A stretch of DNA of 64,000 nucleotides from Ophthalmolycus amberensis (GCA_024529925.1 JAFEUB010001188.1:186001-250000), one strand, 5' to 3'. Counted from the first letter of the stretch, positions 30,855-40,855 are shown. Numbers and translations are program-made. The notes: a model not told the origin generated them from the letters alone.

Positions 30855-31210
30855 CTGCAAGCACAACACAAAAAGGTGAGTCAGTGAATGTTACTCAAAC
30901 TGTTTCATGTGACCAATAATTATTGATGGATGAAGTCAGCTAACACTAGAGTCACTAATGCAAATCAAATCTTTGTCAAAAGGTGAACAATGTAACACAA
31001 GAGGTCCTTAAGATACAGTATGTTAGAGAGCTGCTCATCTAAACAACTTCACACTCAAAACTTCTTTGAGTGCTAAACAACACAGCCAATGAGTGTGAAG
31101 TCGATGTGATGAGCGGTTACCAGAACATAAATACATGCAGTTCACTCTCCTCTTTTCATCCACCTCTTATCACTAGTATCACTCCTACAACAAGCACTGT
31201 GTTGTTTTAC

Positions 31211-31325
31211 CTCCATAATTCATCTGCATACAATGCTGCTGCCTGCCGCCCCCGTTGTTAGGCTCTCCAGCACACCAGTTCGTGTAGCCGAAAATAGTAC
31301 CGTCAGTCCAGAACCATTCGTTCTC
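31211..31325 (-). CDS. C-type lectin exon 4: EPN carbohydrate-binding segment
   Basis: Encodes 38 residues beginning ENEWFWTDGTIFGYTNWCAG and continuing EPNNGGGRQQHCMQMNYG. These are the WxWxDG, NW and EPN blocks of a C-type lectin domain; EPN is the calcium-site tripeptide usually linked to mannose-type specificity. The order matches fish ladderlectin/nattectin-like secreted lectins. Acceptor TTCTTCCAG, donor GTAAAA; it enters at a codon boundary and leaves one base into a codon, agreeing with both neighbours. No break is seen in this exon. Confidence 0.93.
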
Positions 31326-31715
31326 CTGGAAGAAAGAATAGAATCGAGTATTACAAGAAATAAAAGTGTTCAAGTTATTTGATTTAAGTAACTTAAGATA
31401 AGCTAATTGGTCCCCAGAGGAGCAATCTATTTGTTGCAGAACATTTAAAATAATAATACAATTATGAAGTATATAAAATAATACAAATAGTAATAGAAAG
31501 AGCAATTTTTAAAATGGCCATGGAACTGGAGTGGAGCGGAGCAAAAGAGAGAGAAAGTAATATTATACCTGTTCATATAATATGATAAAGTTTGAGTAAA
31601 GTTTCATATATAATACATAATAAATACATATGGAATGAATTATAATAACATATAATGGATATTACATGTATTTTGTGAGCAATATTTGCAAATGGGGCAA
31701 TGATGAAATAAATAC

Positions 31716-31850
31716 CTCTTCTGCATCAGAGCCTCCAATCCAGCTTGATTTATTCTCTTGACTGCTGTCCAAGATGATCTTCTGAATCCCTTCGTACTCC
31801 AGGATGTTGTGGACGGATGCAAGGTTTCCACCCAGGGACACACAGTTTTT
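31716..31850 (-). CDS. C-type lectin exon 3: LGGNLASVH segment
   Basis: Encodes 45 residues, KNCVSLGGNLASVHNILEYE onward, ending SSWIGGSDAEE. These are the conserved cysteine, the LAS(V/I)H block and the WIGGSDAE block of fish C-type lectins. Both ends are at codon boundaries (135 bases). The acceptor lies just downstream (in gene sense) of a long CT-rich microsatellite, listed separately. The donor is GTATTT. Open in frame throughout. Confidence 0.93.
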
Positions 31851-31857
31851 CTACAGT

Positions 31858-31950
31858 ACGAGAGAGAGACACAGAGAGAGAGCGAGAGAGAGAGACACAG
31901 AGAGAGAGAGAGAGAGAGAGACACACAGAGAGAGAGAGAGAGAGCGAGAC
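31858..31950. repeat. (GA)n / (ACAGAG)n purine tract in the lectin intron
   Basis: A purine-rich low-complexity tract which, read on the lectin strand, is a ~90-base CT-rich run ending about 8 bases before exon 3. It forms or extends the polypyrimidine tract of that acceptor. Confidence 0.93.
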
Positions 31951-32029
31951 GAGTTGTTAAACACCAAGTCAGTCAAAAATGTCGAGTAACCAAATGTCGG
32001 TGTGTGCAAACACAATGACATTGTTGTAG

Positions 32030-32718
32030 AAGTGTCCTACGTCAAAGCAACAGAGTTATTATTTTATGTATTATTTATGTATTTGACCGGGACAGTGCAC
32101 AGACTCTCAGCTGTAAATCTTTGTTCTCTCGGCAGAAAACACGATAACATCGCTGTTAAGAAAATTAACACTGTAGTATAAAAACGCAATTACAATTATT
32201 TGTACACTAAACTAGCATCAGCAAGACAGACCAAGCTGTCAAAGGTCAGGAGTTCCTCCTGCTGCAGGACGTTACAGTGATGGAAACTTTGTTTATCAGT
32301 TGAGCAAGCCTTGTTGTTCCAGCTTGTGTCCAGCTTGTGATGCAGTATGAGATGTGTACAAAGGGTTTGAGTGCATGTATCGTTTTGCTGCATCTTAGTG
32401 TAGCTGGTTTCAGATAAACCCAGAGTTCCTGAGAATGTTAGTGTTACACACCTGCGTCATGTGTTTCTTAAAGGACAGCTGTGAGTCAATGAGAGTAACA
32501 AGATATTGTAAATCTGAAACAGTCTGAATCCTCTCACCCTGTACAAAGAGATCTGGTCGACTTTCATTTGTGTTCATATAAAAGTAGATGCAAGCGGTTT
32601 TACGTGTGTCAGGCAAGATTCTCAATTTCTATTGCTGAAGTTAATTTGGCTGCCACTCCATGTCCGTCTTTAACATGCACAGAAATCACAGTGTCATCCG
32701 CATACAATCTTTCAAAGC
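32030..32718 (-). mobile_element. Decayed LINE fragment inside lectin intron 2
   Basis: On the minus strand, RLYADDTVISVHVKD (32660-32710) is a reverse-transcriptase motif C with its downstream sequence. Further on, PDLFVQGERIQTVSDLQYLV and SQLSFKKHMTQVCNT (32450-32540) match the C-terminal part of a common fish non-LTR reverse transcriptase. Stops interrupt the frame. The 3' end includes ttgaccgggacagtgcac, a frequent fish LINE-tail phrase. The element begins only 10-20 bases beyond the exon 2 splice donor. It belongs to a different family from the L2 elements at 33-44 kb. Confidence 0.75.
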
Positions 32719-32730
32719 CGCCAGCATTAC

Positions 32731-32840
32731 CTCAGCTTTAGCCCAAGTCATCGGTGTTGGAATGTAGCTGAAACAGCGACCGCTGCTCTCAGTCCAACCC
32801 TCGGAACATAACTCTTCCCTCTTCACCAGATGACTCTTTG
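32731..32840 (-). CDS. C-type lectin exon 2: first conserved cysteine block
   Basis: Encodes AKSHLVKREELCSEGWTESS, then GRCFSYIPTPMTWAKAE (first residue shared with exon 1). CxxGWTxxxGRCFxYxPxxMTWAxAE is the signature opening of fish ladderlectin-type C-type lectin domains. Acceptor TTTCTCTCAG; donor GTAATG. It is entered two bases into a codon and left at a codon boundary, exactly as exon 1 and exon 3 require. Intact. Confidence 0.92.
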
Positions 32841-33178
32841 CTGAGAGAAATAGAGTTTGGATATAGATATATAGATTTCTATATAGAATATAGTAATGTG
32901 GAGTCCAGTGAAAGTCTCTTCATGTAGAATATTTACATTACTGTATTAAAACAATTTATTTTGATGGTACATAGATGCTAAATCATGATATAACAATATA
33001 TATATATATGTATATAGATCTATTGAAGTTAAAATCTAAAAGCTAGTCGCCTGATTGGTCGTTTTCCGGCATTCCCTCTGGAAGAGCTAGACAGTTTGAC
33101 ATTGCAGTTATTGATCTGGATTATTACGGTTCAGTGACAATAAATGAATCTGTAACAGTTTCTATGTATAATACTCAC

Positions 33179-33233
33179 CAGCAGTCAGAGCAATCATGGC
33201 ACAAACAAGTGCAGACACAGTCAGCGTCTTCAT
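33179..33233 (-). CDS. C-type lectin exon 1: start codon and signal peptide
   Basis: ATG at 33233-33231 followed by MKTLTVSALVCAMIALTA, a typical short signal peptide (one lysine, then a hydrophobic core) for a secreted lectin. It leaves one base into a codon at a consensus GTGAGT donor, in phase with exon 2. Only seven bases separate the ATG from the 3' tail of a full-length L2 LINE, so the native 5' UTR and promoter are displaced or replaced. Family knowledge: these lectins are plasma or mucus pattern-recognition proteins. Exact orthologue unknown, so no symbol is given. Confidence 0.88.
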
Positions 33234-33590
33234 GGCGAAGGCAATTCAATTCAATTCAATTCAATTCATTTTTGTATAGCCCAAAATCACAAATTACAAA
33301 TTTGCCTCAGAGGGCTTTACAATATGTACACATTTGACATCCTCAACCCTCACATCAGAACAGGACAAACTCCCCAAAAAACCCCTTTAACGGGGAGGAA
33401 AGAGGAAGAAACCTGTGGGAGAGCAATAGAGGAGGGATCCCTCTCCCAGGATGGACAGAAGTGCAATGATGTCATGTGTAGAACAGGATAGTGAATTACA
33501 ACACATTCAATGTAATTACAGCACATTGAATGTATGACACAACCACGACAGGAGGCAACACCTGGTCCAGGTAAACCCGGATACACAGGA

Positions 33591-34010
33591 ACCTGTGAGG
33601 CGAGAAAGCACAGAGACTCTGGTGAAGAAGCAGGTCAATAATGTGCATTAATGGTATCGGTAATATGAAATAGTAATGTGAGTAATAATAAAAGTGATAT
33701 TAGCAGTTGGAGTCAGCAGGGCCATGGTAGGAGGAAGGACCAGGGTCCAGATGAAACCATGCTCCATGGAAACCTGTGAGGAGAGGAAGCACAAGGACTC
33801 CGGGGAAGAGACAAAATCAGTACTGTGCATTAATGGTATCGGTAATAGGATTAATAATGTTAATAATGAAGATCGTAGTAGGTGTCAGCAGGGCCATGGC
33901 TGGTTGAAGAACCAGTGTCCAGATAAAACTGCGGTCATCCTGTGAGGCGAGAAAGCACAAATACTCCGGGGAAGAAGTAAAGTTAGTAATGAGCATTAAT
34001 GGGACATCAA
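33591..34010 (-). repeat. ~165-180 bp tandem repeat in the L2 3' UTR, three units
   Basis: Units start at about 33591, 33772 and 33938 with cctgtgagg(c)gag(a)aagcacaa and continue to gcattaatggtatcggtaat, with a ggtccag/gtgtccag block before the next unit. The related fragment at 60.5 kb covers the 3'-most part only. Confidence 0.82.
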
Positions 34011-34129
34011 TGCATACAGACGGAGGTGAAGAAGAGGAGGAGAGAGGTGCTCAGTGTAGGAAGTCCCCCTGTAGTTTTTGCCGATACCAGTTTGTCCATG
34101 GGCCGGTCCAAGGCAAGCCAGAGCCAGCC

Positions 34130-36257
34130 CTAACTATAAGCACCATCAAAGAGGAAAGTCTTAAGCCTACTCTTAAATGTGGTGAGTGTGTCTGCCCCCC
34201 GGACTGAAACGGGAAGCTGGTTCCACAGAAGAGGAGCTTGATAACTGAAGGCTCTGGCTCCCATCCTACTTTTTAAGACTCTAGGAACCACAAGTAACCC
34301 TGAATTAATGGATCGCAGCTCTCTAGTAGAGCAGTATGGTACTATAAGCTCTTTAAGATATGATGGAGCCTGACCAATTCGGGCTTTGTAGGTAAGTAAA
34401 AGGATTTTAAATTCTATTCTAGATTTTACAGGGAGCCAGTGCAGAGAAGCTAATACAGGAGTAATATGATCTCTCCTCTTAGTTCTTGTTAGTACACGAG
34501 CTGCAGCATTCTGGATCAACTGGAGAGATTTAAGAGACTTATTAGAGCAGCCTGAAAATAAGGAATTGCAGTAATCTAGTCTAGAGGTAACAAATGCATG
34601 AAGTAATTTCTCTGCATCGCTTTGAGATAGGATGTGCCTGATTTTTGAAATATTACGTAGGTGAAAAAAGGCAGTCCTAGAAATAAGTTTTATCTGAGAG
34701 TTGAAAGACAAATCCTGATCAAAGGTAACTCCAAGATTCTTGACGGTGCTGCTGGATGCCAGCGCAATGCCATCTAGAGAAACTATATCATTAGATAACT
34801 GATTTCGGAGGTGTTCTGGGCCTAGTAGAATAACTTCAGTTTTGTCTGAGTTTAACATCAGGAAGTTGCAGGTCATCCAGGTTTTTATGTCCTTAAGACA
34901 CGCTTGCAGTTTAGCGAGCTGGTTGGTTTCGTCTGGTTTGATCGATATATATAATTGAGTATCATCTGCATAACAATGAAAGGTTATAGAGTGTTTTCTA
35001 ATAATATTGCCTAAAGGAAGCATATATAAGGTGAACAAGATTGGTCCAAGCACAGAACCTTGTGGAACTCCATAACTGACGTTGGTCTTCATCGAGGCTT
35101 CATCATTTACATAAACAAACTGAGATCGATCCGATAGATAGGATCCAAACCAGTTCAGTGCGGTTCCTTTGATGCCAATATAATGTTCCAGTCTCTGCAA
35201 CAGGATGTAGGTGGTCTATAGTGTCGAACGCAGCACTAAGGTCTAACAGGACAAGAACAGAGACGAGTCCTTTGTCTGATGCGATTAGAAGGTCATTAGT
35301 TATTTTTACCAGAGCTGTCTCTATGCTATGATGCTTTCTAAATCCTGACTGAAAATCCTCAAATAAACTATTGTTACACAGAAAGTCACACAACTGATTT
35401 GCAACTGCTTTCTCAAGGATCTTAGAGAGGAAGGGAAGGTTAGAGATCGGTCTATAGCTGGCCAACACCTCTGGATCCAGAGTGGGCTTCTTAAGAAGAG
35501 GTTTAATCACAGCTACTTTGAAGGACTGTGGTACATGACCTGTTACTAAAGACAGGTTGATGATATCTAATAAAGTTGTGCTAATTAATGGTAGCACTTC
35601 TTTAAGCAGCCTAGTCGGTATAGGGTCTAAGAGACAGGTGGAAGGTTTAGACGTAAAAATTGTTGAAGTCAGTTTGTCAAGGTCAATGGGAGTAAAGCCA
35701 TCTAAACATATATCAGGGTTTACAGCTGTTTCTAAGGTTACTCTATTTGTGGAAAGATCGGTCGAGGGCAGGAGATTATTAATGTTCTCTCTAATAATTA
35801 TAATCTTATCATTAAAGAAGTTCATGAAGTCATTGCTGCTGAGGTCTATAGGGATACTCGGCACAACAGAGCTGTGACTCTCTGTCAGCCTGGCTACAGT
35901 GCTGAATAGGAACCTGGGGTTGTTCTTATTTTTCTCTATTAACGATGAGTAATAAGCTGCTCTGGCATTACGGAGGGCCTTCTTATATGTCTTAAGACTG
36001 TCTCGCCAGAGTAACCGAGATTCTTCCAAGTTAGTGGAATGCCATGTTCTTTCAAGTTTTCGCGATGTTTGCTTTAATTTGCAGGTTGCAGGGTCATACC
36101 ATGGAGCGAACCTCCTTTGTTTTACCAAATTCTTTTTTAAAGGAGGCAATAGAGTCTAGTGTCCTTCTCAGTGAGCTTGTAGCACTGTCGACAAGATGAT
36201 CAATCTGGGTCGGACTAAAGCCAGCACAGGAGTCCTCCGTCACATCGAAGCATGGTA
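34130..36257 (-). pseudogene. L2 ORF2, reverse-transcriptase half (one frameshift)
   Basis: Minus-strand coding sequence for the linker and reverse transcriptase. In order: RFAPWYDPATCKLKQTSRKL (thumb-proximal linker), SYRPISNLPFLSKILEKAV, FRKHHSIETALVKI, LLDLSAAFDTIDH (motif A), GVPQGSVLGPILFTLYM (motif B), FHCYADDTQLY (motif C) and a C-terminal HWLPVKSRIEFKILLLTYKA block ending TFLFDGAYS-stop. One extra base near 35205, just after motif A, shifts the frame; otherwise both halves are open and the catalytic aspartates are present. The upstream end is interrupted at 36258-36263 by the nested + strand L2. Confidence 0.9.
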
Positions 36258-36261
36258 TTGA

Positions 36262-36371
36262 GTCCTTGGTACCAAAAACAATTACTTCTGTTTTATCTTT
36301 GTTTAATTGAAGAAAATTCTGGCACATCCAGTTGTTGATTTGTTCAATGCAGTTACCCAGCCCTTGTATGG
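36262..36371 (-). repeat. 110-bp inverted self-copy at the 5' end of the nested L2
   Basis: These 110 bases are an exact reverse complement of 37640-37749 in the same element (encoding NNWMCQNFLQLNKDKTEVIV on the opposite strand). They abut the left TTGAGT, so they arrived with the insertion. Confidence 0.93.
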
Positions 36372-38623
36372 CCCTGTAGATGGCTTCAATTTTAAAGTTA
36401 AAAATATTATTGATGCCATTGCACCCACTAAAGTGAAGGTTGTCTCGGGTAAGCAAAGATCTCCTTGGAGAAATGCTACGTTGGTCAAAATGGAGAAACG
36501 AGAGTGTCGGAAAGCTGAGCGCAGGTGGCGAAAAACTAATCTCCAGGTTCACTGTGACATCTATAAAGAGAGACTTCGCAATTATAATTTGGAACTTAGA
36601 AATGCAAGGCAGTCATTCTTCTCTGACATCATAACCAAAAACAAGAACAATACATGCGCCTTATTTGCTACTGTCGACAGGCTAACAAACCCTCCAGTGT
36701 CGGTAGCTGCTGAACTCCAATCCACCTGGGCATGCAATCAATTTGCCTCCTTTTTTACTGACAAAATTCAGAAAATTAGACAAGCAGTCAGTGCCTCCAC
36801 ATCAACCACAGGATATGTGTTGTCCCGATCTCTGAATAACATCCATTCAAATATCATGACACAATTTCATTCAATCGACCGTAGAAGCCTAGAAGACATT
36901 ATACAACATCTGAAGTCATCCTCCTGCTGCTTGGATATTCTACCAACACACTTTTTCAAAAATATTTCAAACTGCATGACCACTGATCTTTTACAAATTG
37001 TAAACACATCCCTTCTCTCAGGTGTCTTCCCACAAGCCCTAAAAACTGCAGTTATTAAACCACTCCTAAAGAAGGTTAGTTTAGACTCCGCAACGATGAA
37101 AAATTATAGGCCAATATCAAACCTCCCATTTTTAAGTAAAATAATTGAAAAAGCGGTTTTCCAACAGCTGACCAACTTCTTGACCGTAAATAACTGCTTT
37201 GATGTTTTCCAGTCAGGCTTTCGACAGCACCACAGCACTGAAACTGCTCTTGTTAAGGTTTTCAACGACATCCACTTAAACATAGACAATGGCAGAAGTT
37301 CAGTCTTAGTGTTACTAGATCTCAGTGCTGCATTCGACACGGTCGACCATGCCATACTCCTAGAAAGACTAAAAATCTGGGTGGGACTCTCTGGCACAGC
37401 ACTTAACTGGTTTGAATCCTACTTGAAGGGCCGAGAATACTTTGTGTCTGTAGCTGATTACACATCAGAGCTGACTAAAATGACATGTGGTGTTCCCCAA
37501 GGTTCAATACTGGGGCCTCTTCTGTTCAACATCTACATGCTTCCACTAGCTCAGATTATGGAAAACAACAAAGTGTGTTATCATAATTATGCAGACGACA
37601 CACAAATCTACATAACTATGTCACCAGGGGACTATAATCCCATACAAGGGCTGGGTAACTGCATTGAACAAATCAACAACTGGATGTGCCAGAATTTTCT
37701 TCAATTAAACAAAGATAAAACAGAAGTAATTGTTTTTGGTACCAAGGACGAACAATTGAAAATCACCGCTCAGCTTCAGTCACTGATGTTAAAACCCACA
37801 AACCAAGCCAGAAATCTAGGTGTAGTTATGGATTCAGACCTCAACCTGAACAGCCATATCAAGACAATTACAAAATCAGCCTATTATCACCTGAAGAATA
37901 TATCAAGGATTAGAGGACTTATGTCTCAACAGGATTTGGAAAAACTTGTCCACGCATTTATCTTCAGCAGACTGGACTACTGTAACGGTGTGTTTACAGG
38001 TCTCTGTAAAAAGTCCGTCAGAAAGCTGCAGCTGATTCAGAACGCTGCAGCTCGAGTCCTCACTAAGACCAGGAGGGTGGATCACATCACTCCAGTTCTG
38101 AGGTCTTTGCACTGGCTTCCTGTCCAACAAAGAATTGACTTTAAAATCCTGCTGTTGGTTTACAAAGCACTGAATGGTTTAGGGCCAAAATACATCTCTG
38201 ATCTGCTGCTACCTTATGAACCATCCCGACCCCTCAGGTCGTCTGGGACCGGTCTACTTTCTGTTCCCAGAGTCAGAACTAAACATGGAGAAGCAGCGTT
38301 CAGTTTTTCTGCTCCACATATCTGGAACAAAGTCCCAGAAAGCTGCAGGTCTGCTGAGACCCTCAGCTCATTTAAATCAAGATTGAAGACCTTTCTGTTT
38401 GCTGCTGCCTTTAATTGAACCACATTCAATTAATATATTAATCAATTTCCTGCATTTCTGCATTTTACTACTGAATTTTATTTCTTACACTGTTTCTTTA
38501 ATTGTTTTTAAATCTCCTTTTCTTTTGCCTTATGTTTTGATGCTTTTAATGGTTTTATGTGAAGCACTTTGAATTACCTTGTTGTTGAAATGTGCTATAC
38601 AAATAAACTTGCCTTGCCTTGCC
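36264..38623 (+). mobile_element. 5'-truncated L2-type LINE nested in the larger L2
   Basis: A + strand element with a reverse-transcriptase coding region, a 3' UTR (38419-38608) and a (ccttg)n tail at 38609-38625. It is flanked by TTGAGT (36258-36263 and 38624-38629), a candidate 6-bp target duplication. With the insert and one copy of TTGAGT removed, the surrounding minus-strand ORF2 reads through in frame (PSVFNS then IPCFDVTEDS), which fixes the boundaries. The first ~108 bases are inverted relative to the rest of the element. The endonuclease domain is missing. Confidence 0.92.
36372..38418 (+). CDS. Open reverse transcriptase of the nested L2 (5'-truncated ORF2)
   Basis: An uninterrupted frame of about 680 element-derived residues. 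The LINE-derived sequence begins around FNFKVKNIIDAIAPTKVKVV; the frame also runs upstream to 36307 through the inverted segment, which is not native coding. In order: YRPISNLPFLSKIIEKAVF, FRQHHSTETALVKV, LLDLSAAFDTVDH (motif A), GVPQGSILGPLLFNIYM (motif B), YNYADD-type motif C (HNYADDTQIYI) and HWLPVQQRIDFKILLLVYKA to the stop. All catalytic aspartates are present. Without the N-terminal endonuclease it cannot be an autonomous element. Confidence 0.9.
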
Positions 38624-38628
38624 TTGAG

Positions 38629-39460
38629 TTAAATACAGACGGAATCACTTCTTTAAATTGAGCTACGGCACCATCAGATAGACATCTAGTGTAGTAACTC
38701 TTGCTTAACGGTGTACACTCCGTTAGTAAGAATTCAAAGGTTATTAGATAATGGTCCGATAGAAGAGGGTTCTGTGGATAGACTATTAAATCTTCTATGT
38801 TAATGCCATAAGTCAGAACCAGGTCGAGAGTGTGGTTAAAACAGTGAGTGGGTTTCTGTACATTCTGACAGAAACCAATCGAATCTAATAATGAAATAAA
38901 TGCAGTACTGAGGCTATTGTTCTCGACATCCACATGAATATTAAAGTCACCTACAATAATTACTTTATCTGTTTTAAGGACTAGACTTGATAAAAACTGA
39001 AAAAATTCCGATAAAAATTCCGAATACGGACCTGGGGCCCGGTACACTATAACAAATATAACTGGCTGTATTGTTTTCCAGGTTGGGTGTGAAAGACGAA
39101 GAACCAAGCTTTCAAATGAAGTTATAGTCTAGTTTAGGGTTCAATAATAGGCTAGAGTCAAAGATGGCTGCTACTCCACCTCCTCGGCCGGCGCCTCGAG
39201 GAATGTGAGTATTGATATGACTTGGAGGAGTCGATTCATTTAGGCTGACATATTCATCATTACTCAGCCAGGTTTCAGTAAGACAAAATAAATCAATATG
39301 ATTGTCTGATATTAGCTCATTTACTAGTAGAGCTTTAGATGACAAAGATCTGATATTTAAGAGTCCACATTTAATTATCCTATTTTGTTGTGCTGTTGCG
39401 GTAGTTTTAACTTGGATTAAGTTATTTTGTTTAACTCCTCGATCGTTTATTTTTGATTTA
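38629..39460 (-). pseudogene. L2 ORF2, endonuclease half (one frameshift)
   Basis: Minus-strand remnants of an apurinic/apyrimidinic-type endonuclease. In order: CGLLNIRSLSSKALLVNELI, DLFCLTETWLS (catalytic E), PRGAGRGGGVAAIF, then VIFVIVYRAPGPY, KVIIVGDFNIHVD (catalytic GDFN) and PLLSDHYLITFEF (SDH). All signature blocks of the family are present. The frame is broken once near 39120 (a stop after NFI, resuming one frame over as SFESLVLRLSHP). It is separated from ORF1 by the GC-rich insertion and from the reverse transcriptase by the nested L2. Confidence 0.88.
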
Positions 39461-39668
39461 TTGGAGATAAATCTTAGCTGAATTTCAGGAGCAGGGCCAC
39501 ACCTCCACGGGGCCACTTCCGGCCACACCCTACAAATACCCACGGCCACCATAGCTCGGCCTGCCACGCCTTTCGCACCAAACCGTAAAACGCCACGCAG
39601 CAAAGCAACACGCAGAACAGAAGTAAAACGCAGAACAGAAAGGAAAATATATCCCTTACCTCGCCGGC

Positions 39669-40172
39669 ATGGACCTGCTACCAGCCGGGCCTTCCGATGA
39701 CGACGAACAGCTCGCCTCCCCAGCCGCCACCCGCACATCCCGGGGACGCACCCCACCGAGGCAGGGCTTTCAGACGCCATCGATCGCCTCCGAGATCGCC
39801 CAGGCGGCCCAACGCAGCCGAACCCGCCGACCAGCCACATCCATCGACCGGAATCCCTCCCTCCGGGCAATCCGCCAGTACTGGGGACCCAGACCGACCG
39901 TCATCTTCCAGCGAGCCACGTCACGCCCCGGCAAGCCTCCGCAGCAGACGGCGATCCGCTGCCCCCGAACGCAGGCAACGGAGGCGGGCGTCTTCCCCCC
40001 TCCTCCTCCGCTCGCTCCGGACGCAGCGCTCGGCAACAAACCTCCGACAGCCCGGCTTCCGTCGACTCCAGCTTCCCAGTACATCGCGCTCGAAGCCGCC
40101 GCCACGGCGCGCGCGCCCCGACCGGATCCCCCAGCGGAACAGAACCGCCCAGGATCGCCGCCTGGACCGTAG
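39669..40172 (+). CDS. Hypothetical protein of the GC-rich element, N-terminal part
   Basis: A 167-residue frame starting MDLLPAGPSDDDEQLASPAA, with charged, serine/proline-rich composition and a stretch SIASEIAQAAQRSRTRRPAT. Family not recognised. It stops at 40170-40172 just where another frame becomes protein-like, so a frameshift is likely. Other frames over the same bases are longer but are proline/arginine artefacts of GC-rich sequence. The start is the first ATG after the conserved 5' end. Confidence 0.35.
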   Translation: MDLLPAGPSDDDEQLASPAATRTSRGRTPPRQGFQTPSIASEIAQAAQRSRTRRPATSIDRNPSLRAIRQYWGPRPTVIFQRATSRPGKPPQQTAIRCPRTQATEAGVFPPPPPLAPDAALGNKPPTARLPSTPASQYIALEAAATARAPRPDPPAEQNRPGSPPGP

Positions 40173-40855
40173 CGCGCCTGTTAACGGCGCTGCAGGAGAA
40201 GGGGATCCCACACAAGCGCCGCGACAAGAAAGCGAAACTGCTCCCACTCCTCTCCGCCGCCACGACGCCTCGCCACGCAGCGACCGACTCCCCAGCAAAA
40301 CACACGGGCGCGCCGTCAGTGACGCAACCACGCACCACCAAGCCCCGCCCCGCCGGCCTCGCCGTTCCAGGTTGCCAGGTTCGCGTCCCTCTCCACCATC
40401 CCGAGCAAACCCCCCGGTTCATGGCCGCTCCGGAATGCCAACTCTCCCTTCCTCCCTACTCCCGCAGGATCCTTCTGCACCCTCCAGCTTGGTTCCTTCT
40501 GCCTGCACTTTCACTATCCCCCCTCACCACACTTCCTCTGCTCCCCACCCCGGCACCGGGTTGCCGGGTTTCCTCTCCCATGTCCCTCCCCCCTATCCCA
40601 CTTTTCCTACCACACATGCCTTTCCCTCCACACACATCCCTGGCACCGGGTTGCCAGGCTCCCTCTCCGCCGTCCCCCCCCCCCCCTACCCCACGTTCCC
40701 CACCACACATGCCTTTCCCACCACGCCGGTTCCTGGCACCGGGTTGCCAGGTTCCCTCTCCTCCGTCCTCCCCCCCTATCCCCCTCTTCCCACCACGCAG
40801 TTTCCTGGCACCGGGATGCCAGTTCCCACCTTCTCTTTTCCTACTCTCCAACTAG
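40154..40855 (+). pseudogene. Continuation frame of the GC-rich element, possible SAP-like helix and PGCQ repeats
   Basis: In the frame that takes over at the stop of the preceding ORF, the sequence reads IAAWTVARLLTALQEKGIPH, then KRRDKKAKLLPLLS. This resembles a SAP-type DNA-binding helix-turn-helix (W-x3-L-x3-L...GI...KAxLLxLL); the likeness is by eye only. It continues into low-complexity proline-rich sequence with a recurring (V/A)PGCQ tag, one per palindromic DNA repeat, so the downstream part may be repeat rather than protein. Confidence 0.3.

Noticed and set aside
31640..31924. Open frame with CVSLSYCRKTVCPWVETLHP overlapping lectin exon 3
   Set aside because: Wrong frame over the real exon 3, extended through the (GA)n tract.
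36307..38418. 703-residue open frame considered as a host gene
   Set aside because: It has reverse-transcriptase motifs, lies in a LINE with a (ccttg)n tail and target duplication, and its first ~22 residues translate the inverted segment.
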